From assembly GCF_016863315.1 (NCBI RefSeq), contig NZ_BOOQ01000040.1:1-64000 (forward strand): DNA of 64,000 bases, in the 5' to 3' direction. Under the pieces are notes generated by a model. That model worked only from the letters and a program-made list of their open reading frames with translations. It was not told where the DNA came from and did not search any database. Shown one piece after another: positions 1 through 6,870 of the stretch (the stretch's first letter is position 1; each line of letters begins with the position of its first letter). A program made the position numbers and the translations under genes. The DNA is from Planotetraspora silvatica. GTDB taxonomy: Bacteria > Actinomycetota > Actinomycetes > Streptosporangiales > Streptosporangiaceae.

Positions 1-254
1 GACCGGCGCGTCAACCGCCCCACGCGAACATGATCGGTAGGCGAGCGGCCAACCGGGCCCATCTCGTGCACACCCTCGCAGCGGATGACGATCCGATGGG
101 CCACATGGATCACGTCGCCCGCGTAAAAGGCATGCTCGTACGGCCTAGGAGGTCTACGAGGCCTATGAGAGGCCTACGAGGCCTGCGCCGGCCCCGCGGT
201 CCAAGTGGGTTACGTGCCAAGTGGGTTACGTGGCCGACTCGGGCCACGGGCTCC
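1..254. other. Left edge, no gene assigned
   Basis: This stretch lies beyond the 3' end of the DUF3866 gene. On the minus strand a frame from a GTG at about position 113 runs off the left edge and reads like protein (it begins with residues MIHVAHRIVIRC), so a 5' fragment of a leftward gene is possible. A TACGCG box lies six bases before that GTG, which is only a poor -10 match. I recognise no family. The plus-strand frames end near position 42. Short AGGCCT-rich direct repeats occupy roughly 145-190. Confidence 0.2.
201..232. repeat. 16-bp perfect tandem duplication
   Basis: The unit CCAAGTGGGTTACGTG occurs twice without a gap (201-216 and 217-232) just downstream of the DUF3866 stop codon. 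It is noncoding and has no clear hairpin. It may be a replication-slippage product or a paired protein-binding site. Confidence 0.8.
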
Positions 255-1346
255 TCATGCCGACGGGTGCCGCTTCTCGTCCAGCAGTGCCGCGGCGTGC
301 CTACCGGCGGCGGCGGAGGTCAAGAAGTAGGCGAGATCCTCATCAAGGCCGCGGCCCATGGTGGACAGGCGCACGGGCGAGTCACGCAGGGCTTCGAGGA
401 GGCCGTCGACGGGCACGTTCACGAGCTCGTGCCGTACCGCCAGGGCTGCCGCCTGCTCCCGCACCATCGCGCCGAAGGCGTCGGGGAGTTCCGGCACGAC
501 GACCTGCGCGGGGGCCAGCGCGACGCGGCCGTAGGCCGTGAGCGAGTGATGCGAGACCCCGATGTGCCGCTCCCGTTTGTCGCCCTCGCTGACGCGAAGC
601 GCGGCCACGGGCCGTCCGGTCAGCACGGCGGCCGCGTTCACCGCCTCCCCGGCGGAGACGCCGGAGAACCCCCAGCGGGTGCCGGTGCCCAGATTGCCGG
701 GCCCCTGCGTGACGATCGCGACGTCGGCGTTCAGCACATGCCTCGCGGCCAGCAACCCCGTGTGAAGCGTGACCGCCTCGACGTCGCCGCCGAACGCCTG
801 CCCGACCGTCACCACGCCGCACAGCCACTCACGCGACCGCAGCTGGGCACACGACATCGAGAACCACGCAGGCAGCGCCCCGCCGTCGAGCATGACGTAG
901 GCCACCCGCGCGTCCGGTCCGGCGGCGGCGTAGAAGCCACAGAGGATCGCGGGCAGGGCCGAGTGCAGGTCGGCGATCACGACGGGCATGCCGTCGAGCG
1001 AGTCCGCGTCCTTCAGGACCTCGTGATACGGCGAGTCCTGCTCGTCGGCGCCGAGCACGGTGGCCTGCAGCGGCGTGTAGCGGGCCTTGACCAGGTGGCC
1101 GGGACCGGAGGGATCTTCCGGCAAACGGTCGGGAACGGCCACCACCATGGCGTAACCTCCCGTACCGAGGCCCATGGCCAGCGCGGTCGTGTTGAGAAGC
1201 ACGGTGTCGCCGGGCTCCGGGCGTCCCACCAGCGAGGGGTAGGCGAGCGCCCGGCACTCTCCTTCGGTGAGGGTGACGTCCAGCTCCATGGCCCCCGGCC
1301 ATTCGCGCCGGATCCTGGTCACCTCGCCCTTGCGCCATCTGATCAC
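255..1346 (-). CDS. DUF3866 family protein
   Basis: The product is a 363-residue protein matching the actinobacterial DUF3866 family in length and in its conserved segments (IRWRKGEVTRIRREW near the N-terminus, then NTTALAMGLGTGGYA, VYVMLDGGALP-like and TQGPGNLGTGTRWGFSG segments). No biochemical function is known to me for this family. The GTG start at 1346 is favoured because the complement carries TACCCT exactly seven bases upstream (1354-1359), the layout of a leaderless promoter. The gene is divergent from pafB with only 39 bp between the starts, so the two probably share a promoter region. It often accompanies pafBC in actinomycetes (recollection, not checked). Confidence 0.85.
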   Translation of the reverse strand: MIRWRKGEVTRIRREWPGAMELDVTLTEGECRALAYPSLVGRPEPGDTVLLNTTALAMGLGTGGYAMVVAVPDRLPEDPSGPGHLVKARYTPLQATVLGADEQDSPYHEVLKDADSLDGMPVVIADLHSALPAILCGFYAAAGPDARVAYVMLDGGALPAWFSMSCAQLRSREWLCGVVTVGQAFGGDVEAVTLHTGLLAARHVLNADVAIVTQGPGNLGTGTRWGFSGVSAGEAVNAAAVLTGRPVAALRVSEGDKRERHIGVSHHSLTAYGRVALAPAQVVVPELPDAFGAMVREQAAALAVRHELVNVPVDGLLEALRDSPVRLSTMGRGLDEDLAYFLTSAAAGRHAAALLDEKRHPSA

Positions 1347-1385
1347 GCCGAAAAGGGTAGCGTTCTCGATTGGAGGGGAGGCCCG

Positions 1386-2354
1386 ATGTCGCGGCGGAAG
1401 ACCGAGCGGCTGCTCAATCTGGTGATCTGCCTGCTCGCGACGCGGCGGCCGCTGAGCGCCGAGCAGATCCGGCAGGCCGTTCCCGGGTACGACCCGGACA
1501 ATGACGAGGCCTTCCAGCGCATGTTCGAGCGGGACAAGACCGAACTGCGCGAGATCGGCATCCCCATCGAGGTCCACCGCGACCCCTGGGAGGACGACCC
1601 CGGCTACCGGATCGTACGGCAGGCCTACGAACTTCCCGAGATCACCCTGGAGCCGGACGAGGCCGCGGTCATCGGCCTGGCCGCCCAGGTGTGGCAGCGG
1701 GCCAGTCTCGCGGAGGCGGCCAGCGGCGCCCTGATCAAGCTCCAGGCCGGCGGAGCACCGGCCGACCTGGCCGAGAGCCCGCTCGAACTGCGGCTGGACA
1801 CCCGAGACGCCGCCTTCCCCGCTCTGTGGGAGGCCGTACGAGACCGTCGCGCGGTCACCTTCGCCTACCGGTCGGCGGGCAGCGAGTCCGTTCTCACCCG
1901 GGTCGTCGAACCGTGGGGAGTGGTGAGCCGGGGCGGCCGGTGGTACGCCGTCGGCCACGATCGTGATCGCGACGCGCCCCGGGTCTTCCGCCTGAGCCGG
2001 ATCACCGGTCCGGTGTCGCCCGTGGGGCGGCCGGGTGCCGTCACCGTCCCCGAGGGCGTGGACCTGCGATCCATGGTCGGCTTTCAGGAGGCGCCCAACG
2101 AGAGGGTGGCCCTGGTCAAGGTACGGCAGGGCACCTGTGCGGGCCTGCGGCACGCCGCCCGGGCCGTGCGGACGGGGCCGGGCGAGTGGGACGAGGCGGA
2201 GGTCACCTTCGCCGATCCCGAGCGGCTGGCCGGGTGGATCGCCAGCCTCGGCCCCGACGCCGAGGTCATCGACCCTCCCGACGCCCGGGAAGCTGTGATC
2301 CGCCGTCTGAAGGGCGCCTTCCAGACGGCCGGCGACCCGAGCTGTGAGAGGTGA
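1386..2354 (+). CDS. pafB: PafB, WYL-domain DNA-damage regulator subunit
   Basis: A 322-residue WYL transcription factor. An N-terminal winged helix-turn-helix covers about residues 1-75 and a WYL domain about 143-210 (GGRWYAVG at 183-190, FRLSRI at 201-206). PafB and PafC together activate the RecA-independent DNA-damage response in mycobacteria, the WYL domain sensing a nucleic-acid ligand (family knowledge). The ATG at 1386 follows a GGAGGGGAGG Shine-Dalgarno; the open frame upstream to position 30 lacks protein character. Its 3' end nearly abuts pafC (7 bp apart), so both are translated from one operon. Identification rests on WYL architecture plus the pafC-tatA-tatC-helY neighbourhood. 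Confidence 0.93.
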   Translation: MSRRKTERLLNLVICLLATRRPLSAEQIRQAVPGYDPDNDEAFQRMFERDKTELREIGIPIEVHRDPWEDDPGYRIVRQAYELPEITLEPDEAAVIGLAAQVWQRASLAEAASGALIKLQAGGAPADLAESPLELRLDTRDAAFPALWEAVRDRRAVTFAYRSAGSESVLTRVVEPWGVVSRGGRWYAVGHDRDRDAPRVFRLSRITGPVSPVGRPGAVTVPEGVDLRSMVGFQEAPNERVALVKVRQGTCAGLRHAARAVRTGPGEWDEAEVTFADPERLAGWIASLGPDAEVIDPPDAREAVIRRLKGAFQTAGDPSCER

Positions 2355-2361
2355 GCGTCCG

Positions 2362-3315
2362 ATGAGTTCCGACCGGCTGCCGAGGCTGCTCGCGCTCGTG
2401 CCGTATCTGATGTCGCATCCGGGCGCGGAGGTGCCGGAGGTGGCGCGGCTGTTCGGCCTCTCCGAAAAGCAGCTCATCGACGATCTCCAGCTCGTGTGGA
2501 TGTGCGGGCTGCCGGGGCACACCCCGGGTGACCTGATCGACGTGTCGTGGGACGGCGGCGAGATCACGATCGAGAACGCCGACACCATCGCCCGGCCGCT
2601 GAAGCTGGGGGTGGACGAGGCGAGCGCGCTGCTCGTCGCGCTGCGCATGCTCGACGAACTGCCCGAGTTCGAGGGGCGCGACGTGCTGGCCCGGGTGATC
2701 GCGAAGCTGGAGCAGGCGGCGGGCGACGGCGCGGCCACGGTCAGCAGCCAGGTGCAGGTCGACATCGGCGCCGCTCCCGGTGCGCATTCGATGATCGCGG
2801 ACGCGACACGGAGGCGCAGGCGGCTGTCCCTGCGGTACTACGTGCCGGGGCGCGATGAGATCACCCCCCGTGAGGTCGATCCGCTGCGGGTCGTCATGGT
2901 GGACGGCCGGCACTACCTGGAAGGCTGGTGCTACCGGGCCGAGGCCATGCGGATGTTCCGGCTCGACCGGATCCTCGATGTGGAGGTTCTCGACGTGGCG
3001 GCCGACCCGCCCGCGGAGGCCGAGCCGATGGACGTCACCGCAGGCGTCTTCCGGCCCTCGGACAGTGACGAGCTGGTCGAGCTCGAGCTCACCGCCGCGG
3101 GCCGCTGGGTCGCCGAGTACTACCCCTGCGAGGAGGTCGTCGAGCTGGGCGAGGGCCGCCTGCGGGTCTCGCTCCGGGCGCGTGACCAGTCCTGGCTCGT
3201 ACGGCTCGCGCTGCGACTGGGCGACAGCGGCCGGGTGTCGTCTCCTGTGTCGCTGGCCGACCGGGTCAGGGAGACGGCCAAACAGGCGCTGGCGAATTAC
3301 GATTCCGTGGCTTGA
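2362..3315 (+). CDS. pafC: PafC, WYL-domain DNA-damage regulator subunit
   Basis: A 317-residue WYL protein, the partner of PafB in the heterodimeric PafBC activator. It has an N-terminal HTH (SHPGAEVPEVARLFGLSEKQ around residues 14-33) and a WYL domain near 150-215 (RLSLRYY, GRHYLEGWCYR, MFRLDRIL). The ATG at 2362 has AGAGGTGAG six bases upstream; a GTG at 2344 overlapping pafB is the alternative. Downstream lies a small membrane-protein gene and then tatA, as in other actinobacterial paf-tat loci. It is expected in the cytoplasm bound to promoters of repair genes. Confidence 0.93.
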   Translation: MSSDRLPRLLALVPYLMSHPGAEVPEVARLFGLSEKQLIDDLQLVWMCGLPGHTPGDLIDVSWDGGEITIENADTIARPLKLGVDEASALLVALRMLDELPEFEGRDVLARVIAKLEQAAGDGAATVSSQVQVDIGAAPGAHSMIADATRRRRRLSLRYYVPGRDEITPREVDPLRVVMVDGRHYLEGWCYRAEAMRMFRLDRILDVEVLDVAADPPAEAEPMDVTAGVFRPSDSDELVELELTAAGRWVAEYYPCEEVVELGEGRLRVSLRARDQSWLVRLALRLGDSGRVSSPVSLADRVRETAKQALANYDSVA

Positions 3316-3451
3316 ACGCACGCTCTGAACTCACGGCTGGAAGTCAGGCCCTGAACTCAAGGCTGGAGGTCAGGCCGCGAGGTCACGCGCTCACGTCACG
3401 GTCTGGAGGCGATGCGCCCACGGAGCCGTGAGGGCCGTTAGCATGGCGGGC

Positions 3452-3607
3452 ATGTTCTGGATCTTCGCGGCGGTGGGTCTCGCGATGGCGGGGCTCGTCG
3501 TGCTGGGATTCCTGTCCGTCCGGGTCTTCGCCGCCGCACGTGGGCTGACTCGGGAAATCGACCGTAGCCGGCAGCGTCTGGCATCCTCGTCCGATCGTCC
3601 CCGGTGA
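3452..3607 (+). CDS. Small single-pass membrane protein between pafC and tatA
   Basis: A 51-residue ORF too short for most gene finders. It starts [12 protein letters not shown], has one hydrophobic helix at about residues 2-26 and an Arg/Ser-rich basic tail ([13 protein letters not shown]). The start at 3452 is chosen because TAGCAT ends seven bases before it, a leaderless -10; an in-frame ATG at 3443 would add three residues. It sits exactly between pafC and tatA in the same direction. A short membrane protein here is plausible as a Tat accessory or unrelated stress peptide, but nothing in the sequence assigns a role. Confidence 0.6.
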   Translation: MFWIFAAVGLAMAGLVVLGFLSVRVFAAARGLTREIDRSRQRLASSSDRPR

Positions 3608-3710
3608 ATTCCGCATGGCCATCGGTGCAATCAGGGGCGGGCACGGGTGGCAGCGGTGCCAGGTGCGCGTACGATCGAGTGAGAAACGACCCCTGCGTTC
3701 TAAGGAAACT

Positions 3711-4052
3711 ATGATGTCGAACCTCGGTCCGACTGAGCTGATCATTATCGCTGTGGTTGTGCTCTTGTTGTTCGGGGCCAAGAGGCTTCCCGACACCGCA
3801 AGGGCCCTTGGGCAGTCGCTCCGGCTGTTCAAGAAGGAGACCAGCAATATGAAGGACGACGTCGAGGCTCCCACGGTCGTGACGACCCAGGCTGAGCCCG
3901 TCGCCCCGCAGCAGGTCACCGCGGCGACTCCGTCGGTCGAGGACCGCCTGCGCCTCCTGGAGGAGGAGAATCGCCGGCTCAAGGCCGCTTCTGAGCCCAC
4001 GGTCAACGGTGCCCCCGCCGCGCAGTCGCAGAATGACCAGAGGTCCAGCTGA
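3711..4052 (+). CDS. tatA: Sec-independent translocase subunit TatA
   Basis: A 113-residue TatA/E family protein. Residues 6-22 form the single N-terminal membrane helix ([20 protein letters not shown]), followed by the hallmark FG hinge and an amphipathic helix ([14 protein letters not shown]), then a flexible Glu/Ala/Pro-rich cytoplasmic tail with a short coiled-coil-like stretch ([15 protein letters not shown]). TatA oligomers form the pore for folded proteins bearing twin-arginine signals. The ATG at 3711 follows TAAGGAAA; a second ATG is three bases on. tatC follows 48 bp downstream, so a tatAC operon is likely. No tatB is seen nearby. Confidence 0.95.
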   Translation: MMSNLGPTELIIIAVVVLLLFGAKRLPDTARALGQSLRLFKKETSNMKDDVEAPTVVTTQAEPVAPQQVTAATPSVEDRLRLLEEENRRLKAASEPTVNGAPAAQSQNDQRSS

Positions 4053-4100
4053 TCGTCGGGGCCTGCCCCTGGCCCCCATCCCCGGAGCAGGATCACTGAC

Positions 4101-4976
4101 ATGGCGCTGCTGAAGCGGGCGAGCTCGAAGGCTCCCACCGAGGACGACGGCCGGATGTCGCTCATGGACCATGTCCGCGAGCTGCGCAACCGGGTGGTCA
4201 AGATGATCTTGGCCGTGATCGCGGGCACGGTGGTCGGGTTCATCTTCTTCGACCCGATCTGGAAGTTCATGACCGGGCCGTTCTGCCGGTTGCCCCAGGC
4301 GTACAAGATCACCAATGGTGCCAGTTGCAGTCTCGTCGTCAACGGCGTCCTCGACGGTTTCTTCATCAACCTGAAGGTCGCCATGATCTTCGGGGCGGTC
4401 GTGAGCGCGCCGATCTGGCTCTACCAGCTCTGGGCCTTCGTCACGCCGGGTCTCTACCAGAACGAGCGACGTTACTCGCTGGGCTTCCTCGGTCTGGCGG
4501 TCCCGCTGTTCGGAGCCGGTGCCGCGCTGGCCTATCTCACGATGGACCGGGGGCTCTCCCTCCTGCTGGGCTTTGTGCCCAGCAACGCGATCCCTCTCAT
4601 CAACGTCGACGACTATCTCGGGTTCCTGATCCTGATGCTCGTCGTCTTCGGTGTGTCGTTCCTGATGCCGCTGCTCATGGTGTTCCTCAACGTCGTCGGT
4701 GTACTGAAGTACTCGCTGGTGTCCAAACACCAGCGGATGATCATCTTCCTGCTGTTCGTCTTCGCCGCGGTGGCGACGCCCAGCCAGGACCCGTTCACCA
4801 TGCTGGCCCTGTCGGCGCCCATGGTCGTGCTGTTCTTCGTCGCCGAAATCTTCATGTACTTCCACGACAAGAAGAAGGACGCGGCCGAGGCGGCAAGGCT
4901 GCGGGCACTCGAGGAGGAGCTCGACGGGCCGTCGGCGCCTGCGGACTCGGTGGATTCGGCCGGCACGAGAGACTAA
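4101..4976 (+). CDS. tatC: Sec-independent translocase subunit TatC
   Basis: A 291-residue polytopic membrane protein with the usual six helices of TatC and the conserved N-terminal motif MSLMDHVRELRNRVV (about residues 19-33), plus the LYQLWAFVTPGLYQNERR loop. TatC is the receptor that binds the twin-arginine signal peptide. The C-terminal tail after about residue 255 is charged (KKKDAAEAARLRALEEE) and longer than in E. coli, as is common in actinobacteria. It follows tatA in the same operon. Confidence 0.95.
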   Translation: MALLKRASSKAPTEDDGRMSLMDHVRELRNRVVKMILAVIAGTVVGFIFFDPIWKFMTGPFCRLPQAYKITNGASCSLVVNGVLDGFFINLKVAMIFGAVVSAPIWLYQLWAFVTPGLYQNERRYSLGFLGLAVPLFGAGAALAYLTMDRGLSLLLGFVPSNAIPLINVDDYLGFLILMLVVFGVSFLMPLLMVFLNVVGVLKYSLVSKHQRMIIFLLFVFAAVATPSQDPFTMLALSAPMVVLFFVAEIFMYFHDKKKDAAEAARLRALEEELDGPSAPADSVDSAGTRD

Positions 4977-5110
4977 CCGGGGGACTGGCCCGAGGATCCG
5001 GCGCGGAAGAGGCAGTTGCAGAACCAGCAGTCACAAAAGCAGCTGTCACAGGACCAACTGAACAGCTGCGGGGACTGGTCCGCGCCGGGTTCCTGCAATA
5101 AGTTCCGGAT

Positions 5111-6040
5111 GTGTCCGGAGAGATCGTTGTTCTGGTGAACCCCGCCGCCCGAGGCGGCCGCACGATGCGGCTGCTCGATCCCGTCGTCCAGCGGCTGAGG
5201 CAGGGCGGGCGTCCGGTATCGGTGATCGTCGGCACATCGCCGGAGGACGCTCTCGAGCGCGCCCGTTCCGTCGTCGCGGACGGCCCGGACGCGCTCGTCG
5301 CCTTCGGGGGTGACGGGCTGGTCCACCTGGCTCTTCAGGCGGTCGCCGGAACGGATGTGCCCCTCGGCATCATTCCGGCGGGCACCGGCAACGACATCGC
5401 AGGCGCCCTGGGCATCTCCCGCCGCGATCCGATTGCCGCCGCAGGCATCGTGACCGAAGGCCGTCCTCGATTGATCGACGCCGCCAGGCTCGGCATCGGT
5501 TCTGGTTCTGGTCCTGGTTCTAGTGAGGATGGCGGCGAGTGGTTCGCCGGAGTCCTGGCCTGCGGGTTCGACTCCCGCGTCAACGAACGGGCCAACGAGA
5601 TGACCCGCCCTCCCGGCATGGCCAAATATGTGGTCGCGCTGATGCGGGAACTGCGGTCGTACGCGCCGATCCCGTTCCGGGTCACGCTGGACGGCGAGGT
5701 CATCGAGCAGGAGGCCGTGCTGGTGGCCGTGGCCAACACCTCCTCGTACGGCGCGGGCATGCGGGTCTGTCCCGATGCCCGCCCCGACGACGGCCTGCTC
5801 GACGTACTGATCCTGGGAGCGATGTCCAGGGGGGAGTTCCTCCGGACGTTTCCGCGCGTCTACCGGGGCAGTCATCTCAGCCATCCAGCCGTGACGGTCA
5901 GGCGCGCCCGCAATGTGACGATCGAGGCGCCTGACGTGATCGCCTACGCCGACGGAGAACGGGTCGGCGCTGCCCCGGTGTCCTGCTCGATCGTCCCCGG
6001 CGCCCTCCGTGTCCTCGCTCCCTCTCCCACGGGGGAATGA
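5111..6040 (+). CDS. Diacylglycerol/lipid kinase family protein
   Basis: A 309-residue DAGK-catalytic-domain protein. Residues 5-13 (VVLVNPAAR) and the nucleotide-binding FGGDGLVHLALQ segment at about 64-75 with GTGNDIAG at about 92-99 are the family signatures. It should phosphorylate a diacylglycerol-type lipid using ATP at the cytoplasmic face. The GTG at 5111 is supported by TAAGTT (5099-5104) six bases upstream, consistent with a leaderless transcript separate from tatAC. This gene lies between tatC and the helY-like gene in related actinobacteria. A Gly/Ser-rich GSGSGPGSS insert near residues 134-142 looks like a simple-sequence expansion. Confidence 0.88.
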   Translation: MSGEIVVLVNPAARGGRTMRLLDPVVQRLRQGGRPVSVIVGTSPEDALERARSVVADGPDALVAFGGDGLVHLALQAVAGTDVPLGIIPAGTGNDIAGALGISRRDPIAAAGIVTEGRPRLIDAARLGIGSGSGPGSSEDGGEWFAGVLACGFDSRVNERANEMTRPPGMAKYVVALMRELRSYAPIPFRVTLDGEVIEQEAVLVAVANTSSYGAGMRVCPDARPDDGLLDVLILGAMSRGEFLRTFPRVYRGSHLSHPAVTVRRARNVTIEAPDVIAYADGERVGAAPVSCSIVPGALRVLAPSPTGE

Positions 6041-6074
6041 GGCGCCTAGACTGGGCTAAAAATAAACTGAGTCA

Positions 6075-6097
6075 ATATTTATATCGGGAATAAATAT
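6075..6097. promoter_or_regulatory. Palindromic operator in front of tetR-type gene
   Basis: The arms ATATTTAT (6075-6082) and ATAAATAT (6090-6097) form a perfect 8-bp inverted repeat around a 7-base centre in an unusually AT-rich pocket. It overlaps the -35 and spacer region of the presumed promoter, whose -10 box TACGAT is at 6106-6111, six bases before the GTG start at 6118. The position is what is expected for autorepression by the TetR-family product. Confidence 0.7.
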
Positions 6098-6117
6098 CGA
6101 CCTGGTACGATAATGGT

Positions 6118-6753
6118 GTGAGCGACGGTCTGAGAGAGCGCAAGAAGCTCCAGACGCGGCGTGCGATCTCCGGCGTCGCTCTCGAACTGTTCCGTGAGCG
6201 GGGCTTCGACAACGTGTCCGTCGCCGAGATCGCCGCGAAGGCCGGAATCTCCAAGATGACCGTGTTCAACTACTTCCCGGCCAAGGAAGACATCGTTCTC
6301 GGGCCGCTGGAGGAGCACGTCGGCGATCCCGCGGCGATCGCGGAAGGCAAGGCTCCGGGGGAGCCGGTCGTCGCCGCCTTCAGACGGGCGTTCCTGGAGC
6401 GGCTCGAGGGCAGAGCGCCGGAGACCGGGCTGAACGACGACCCGGCGCTGCTCCAGGTGCTGAACCTCATCAGCGAGACGCCGCCGATGGTCGTCCGCAT
6501 ATTCGGCTTCCGGCACCGCAGCGAGCAGTTGCTGGTGGAGGCGTTACGCGACCCGGCGGCCGGGCCGCACGATCTGCGGGCGCGGCTCGTCGCCGGTCAC
6601 CTGACGGGCCTGTGGTACACGTTGCAGGGAGAGAACGTGCGCAGGATCATCGGCGGCGAGCGGGCCGGCGAGGTCTACCCGGACGCCGTCGCCGCCGCGA
6701 ACCTCGGATTCGATCTGCTGGCGGACGGTATCGGCGATTACGGCGCGTGGTGA
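6118..6753 (+). CDS. TetR/AcrR family transcriptional regulator
   Basis: A 211-residue regulator. The N-terminal HTH spans about residues 8-54 (TRRAISGVALELF, VSVAEIAAKAGISKMTVFNYFPAKEDIV), and the C-terminal half is a ligand-binding helical domain of unknown specificity. The GTG start is leaderless, with TACGAT ending six bases upstream. A palindrome at 6075-6097 is a likely autoregulatory site. No target gene is obvious: the neighbour upstream is the lipid kinase and the one downstream the helicase, both with their own start signals. Confidence 0.88.
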   Translation: MSDGLRERKKLQTRRAISGVALELFRERGFDNVSVAEIAAKAGISKMTVFNYFPAKEDIVLGPLEEHVGDPAAIAEGKAPGEPVVAAFRRAFLERLEGRAPETGLNDDPALLQVLNLISETPPMVVRIFGFRHRSEQLLVEALRDPAAGPHDLRARLVAGHLTGLWYTLQGENVRRIIGGERAGEVYPDAVAAANLGFDLLADGIGDYGAW

Positions 6754-6870
6754 CGGGCGGTCCGGAATCCGGATATCGGTAGGGTTGACCCATGAACAAG
6801 CGGGCCGAACGAGACGACGGTGATGGACAGTCCCCGAACGCTCGGACGAGCCGCTAGTCGAGGAGAGAGT

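Noticed and set aside
30-1385. Long plus-strand open frame in front of pafB
   Set aside because: It is the shadow of the DUF3866 gene on the other strand in GC-rich DNA.
5566-5583. tRNA T-loop (GGTTCGACTCC)
   Set aside because: It is inside the lipid kinase coding region, and no acceptor or anticodon stem fits around it.
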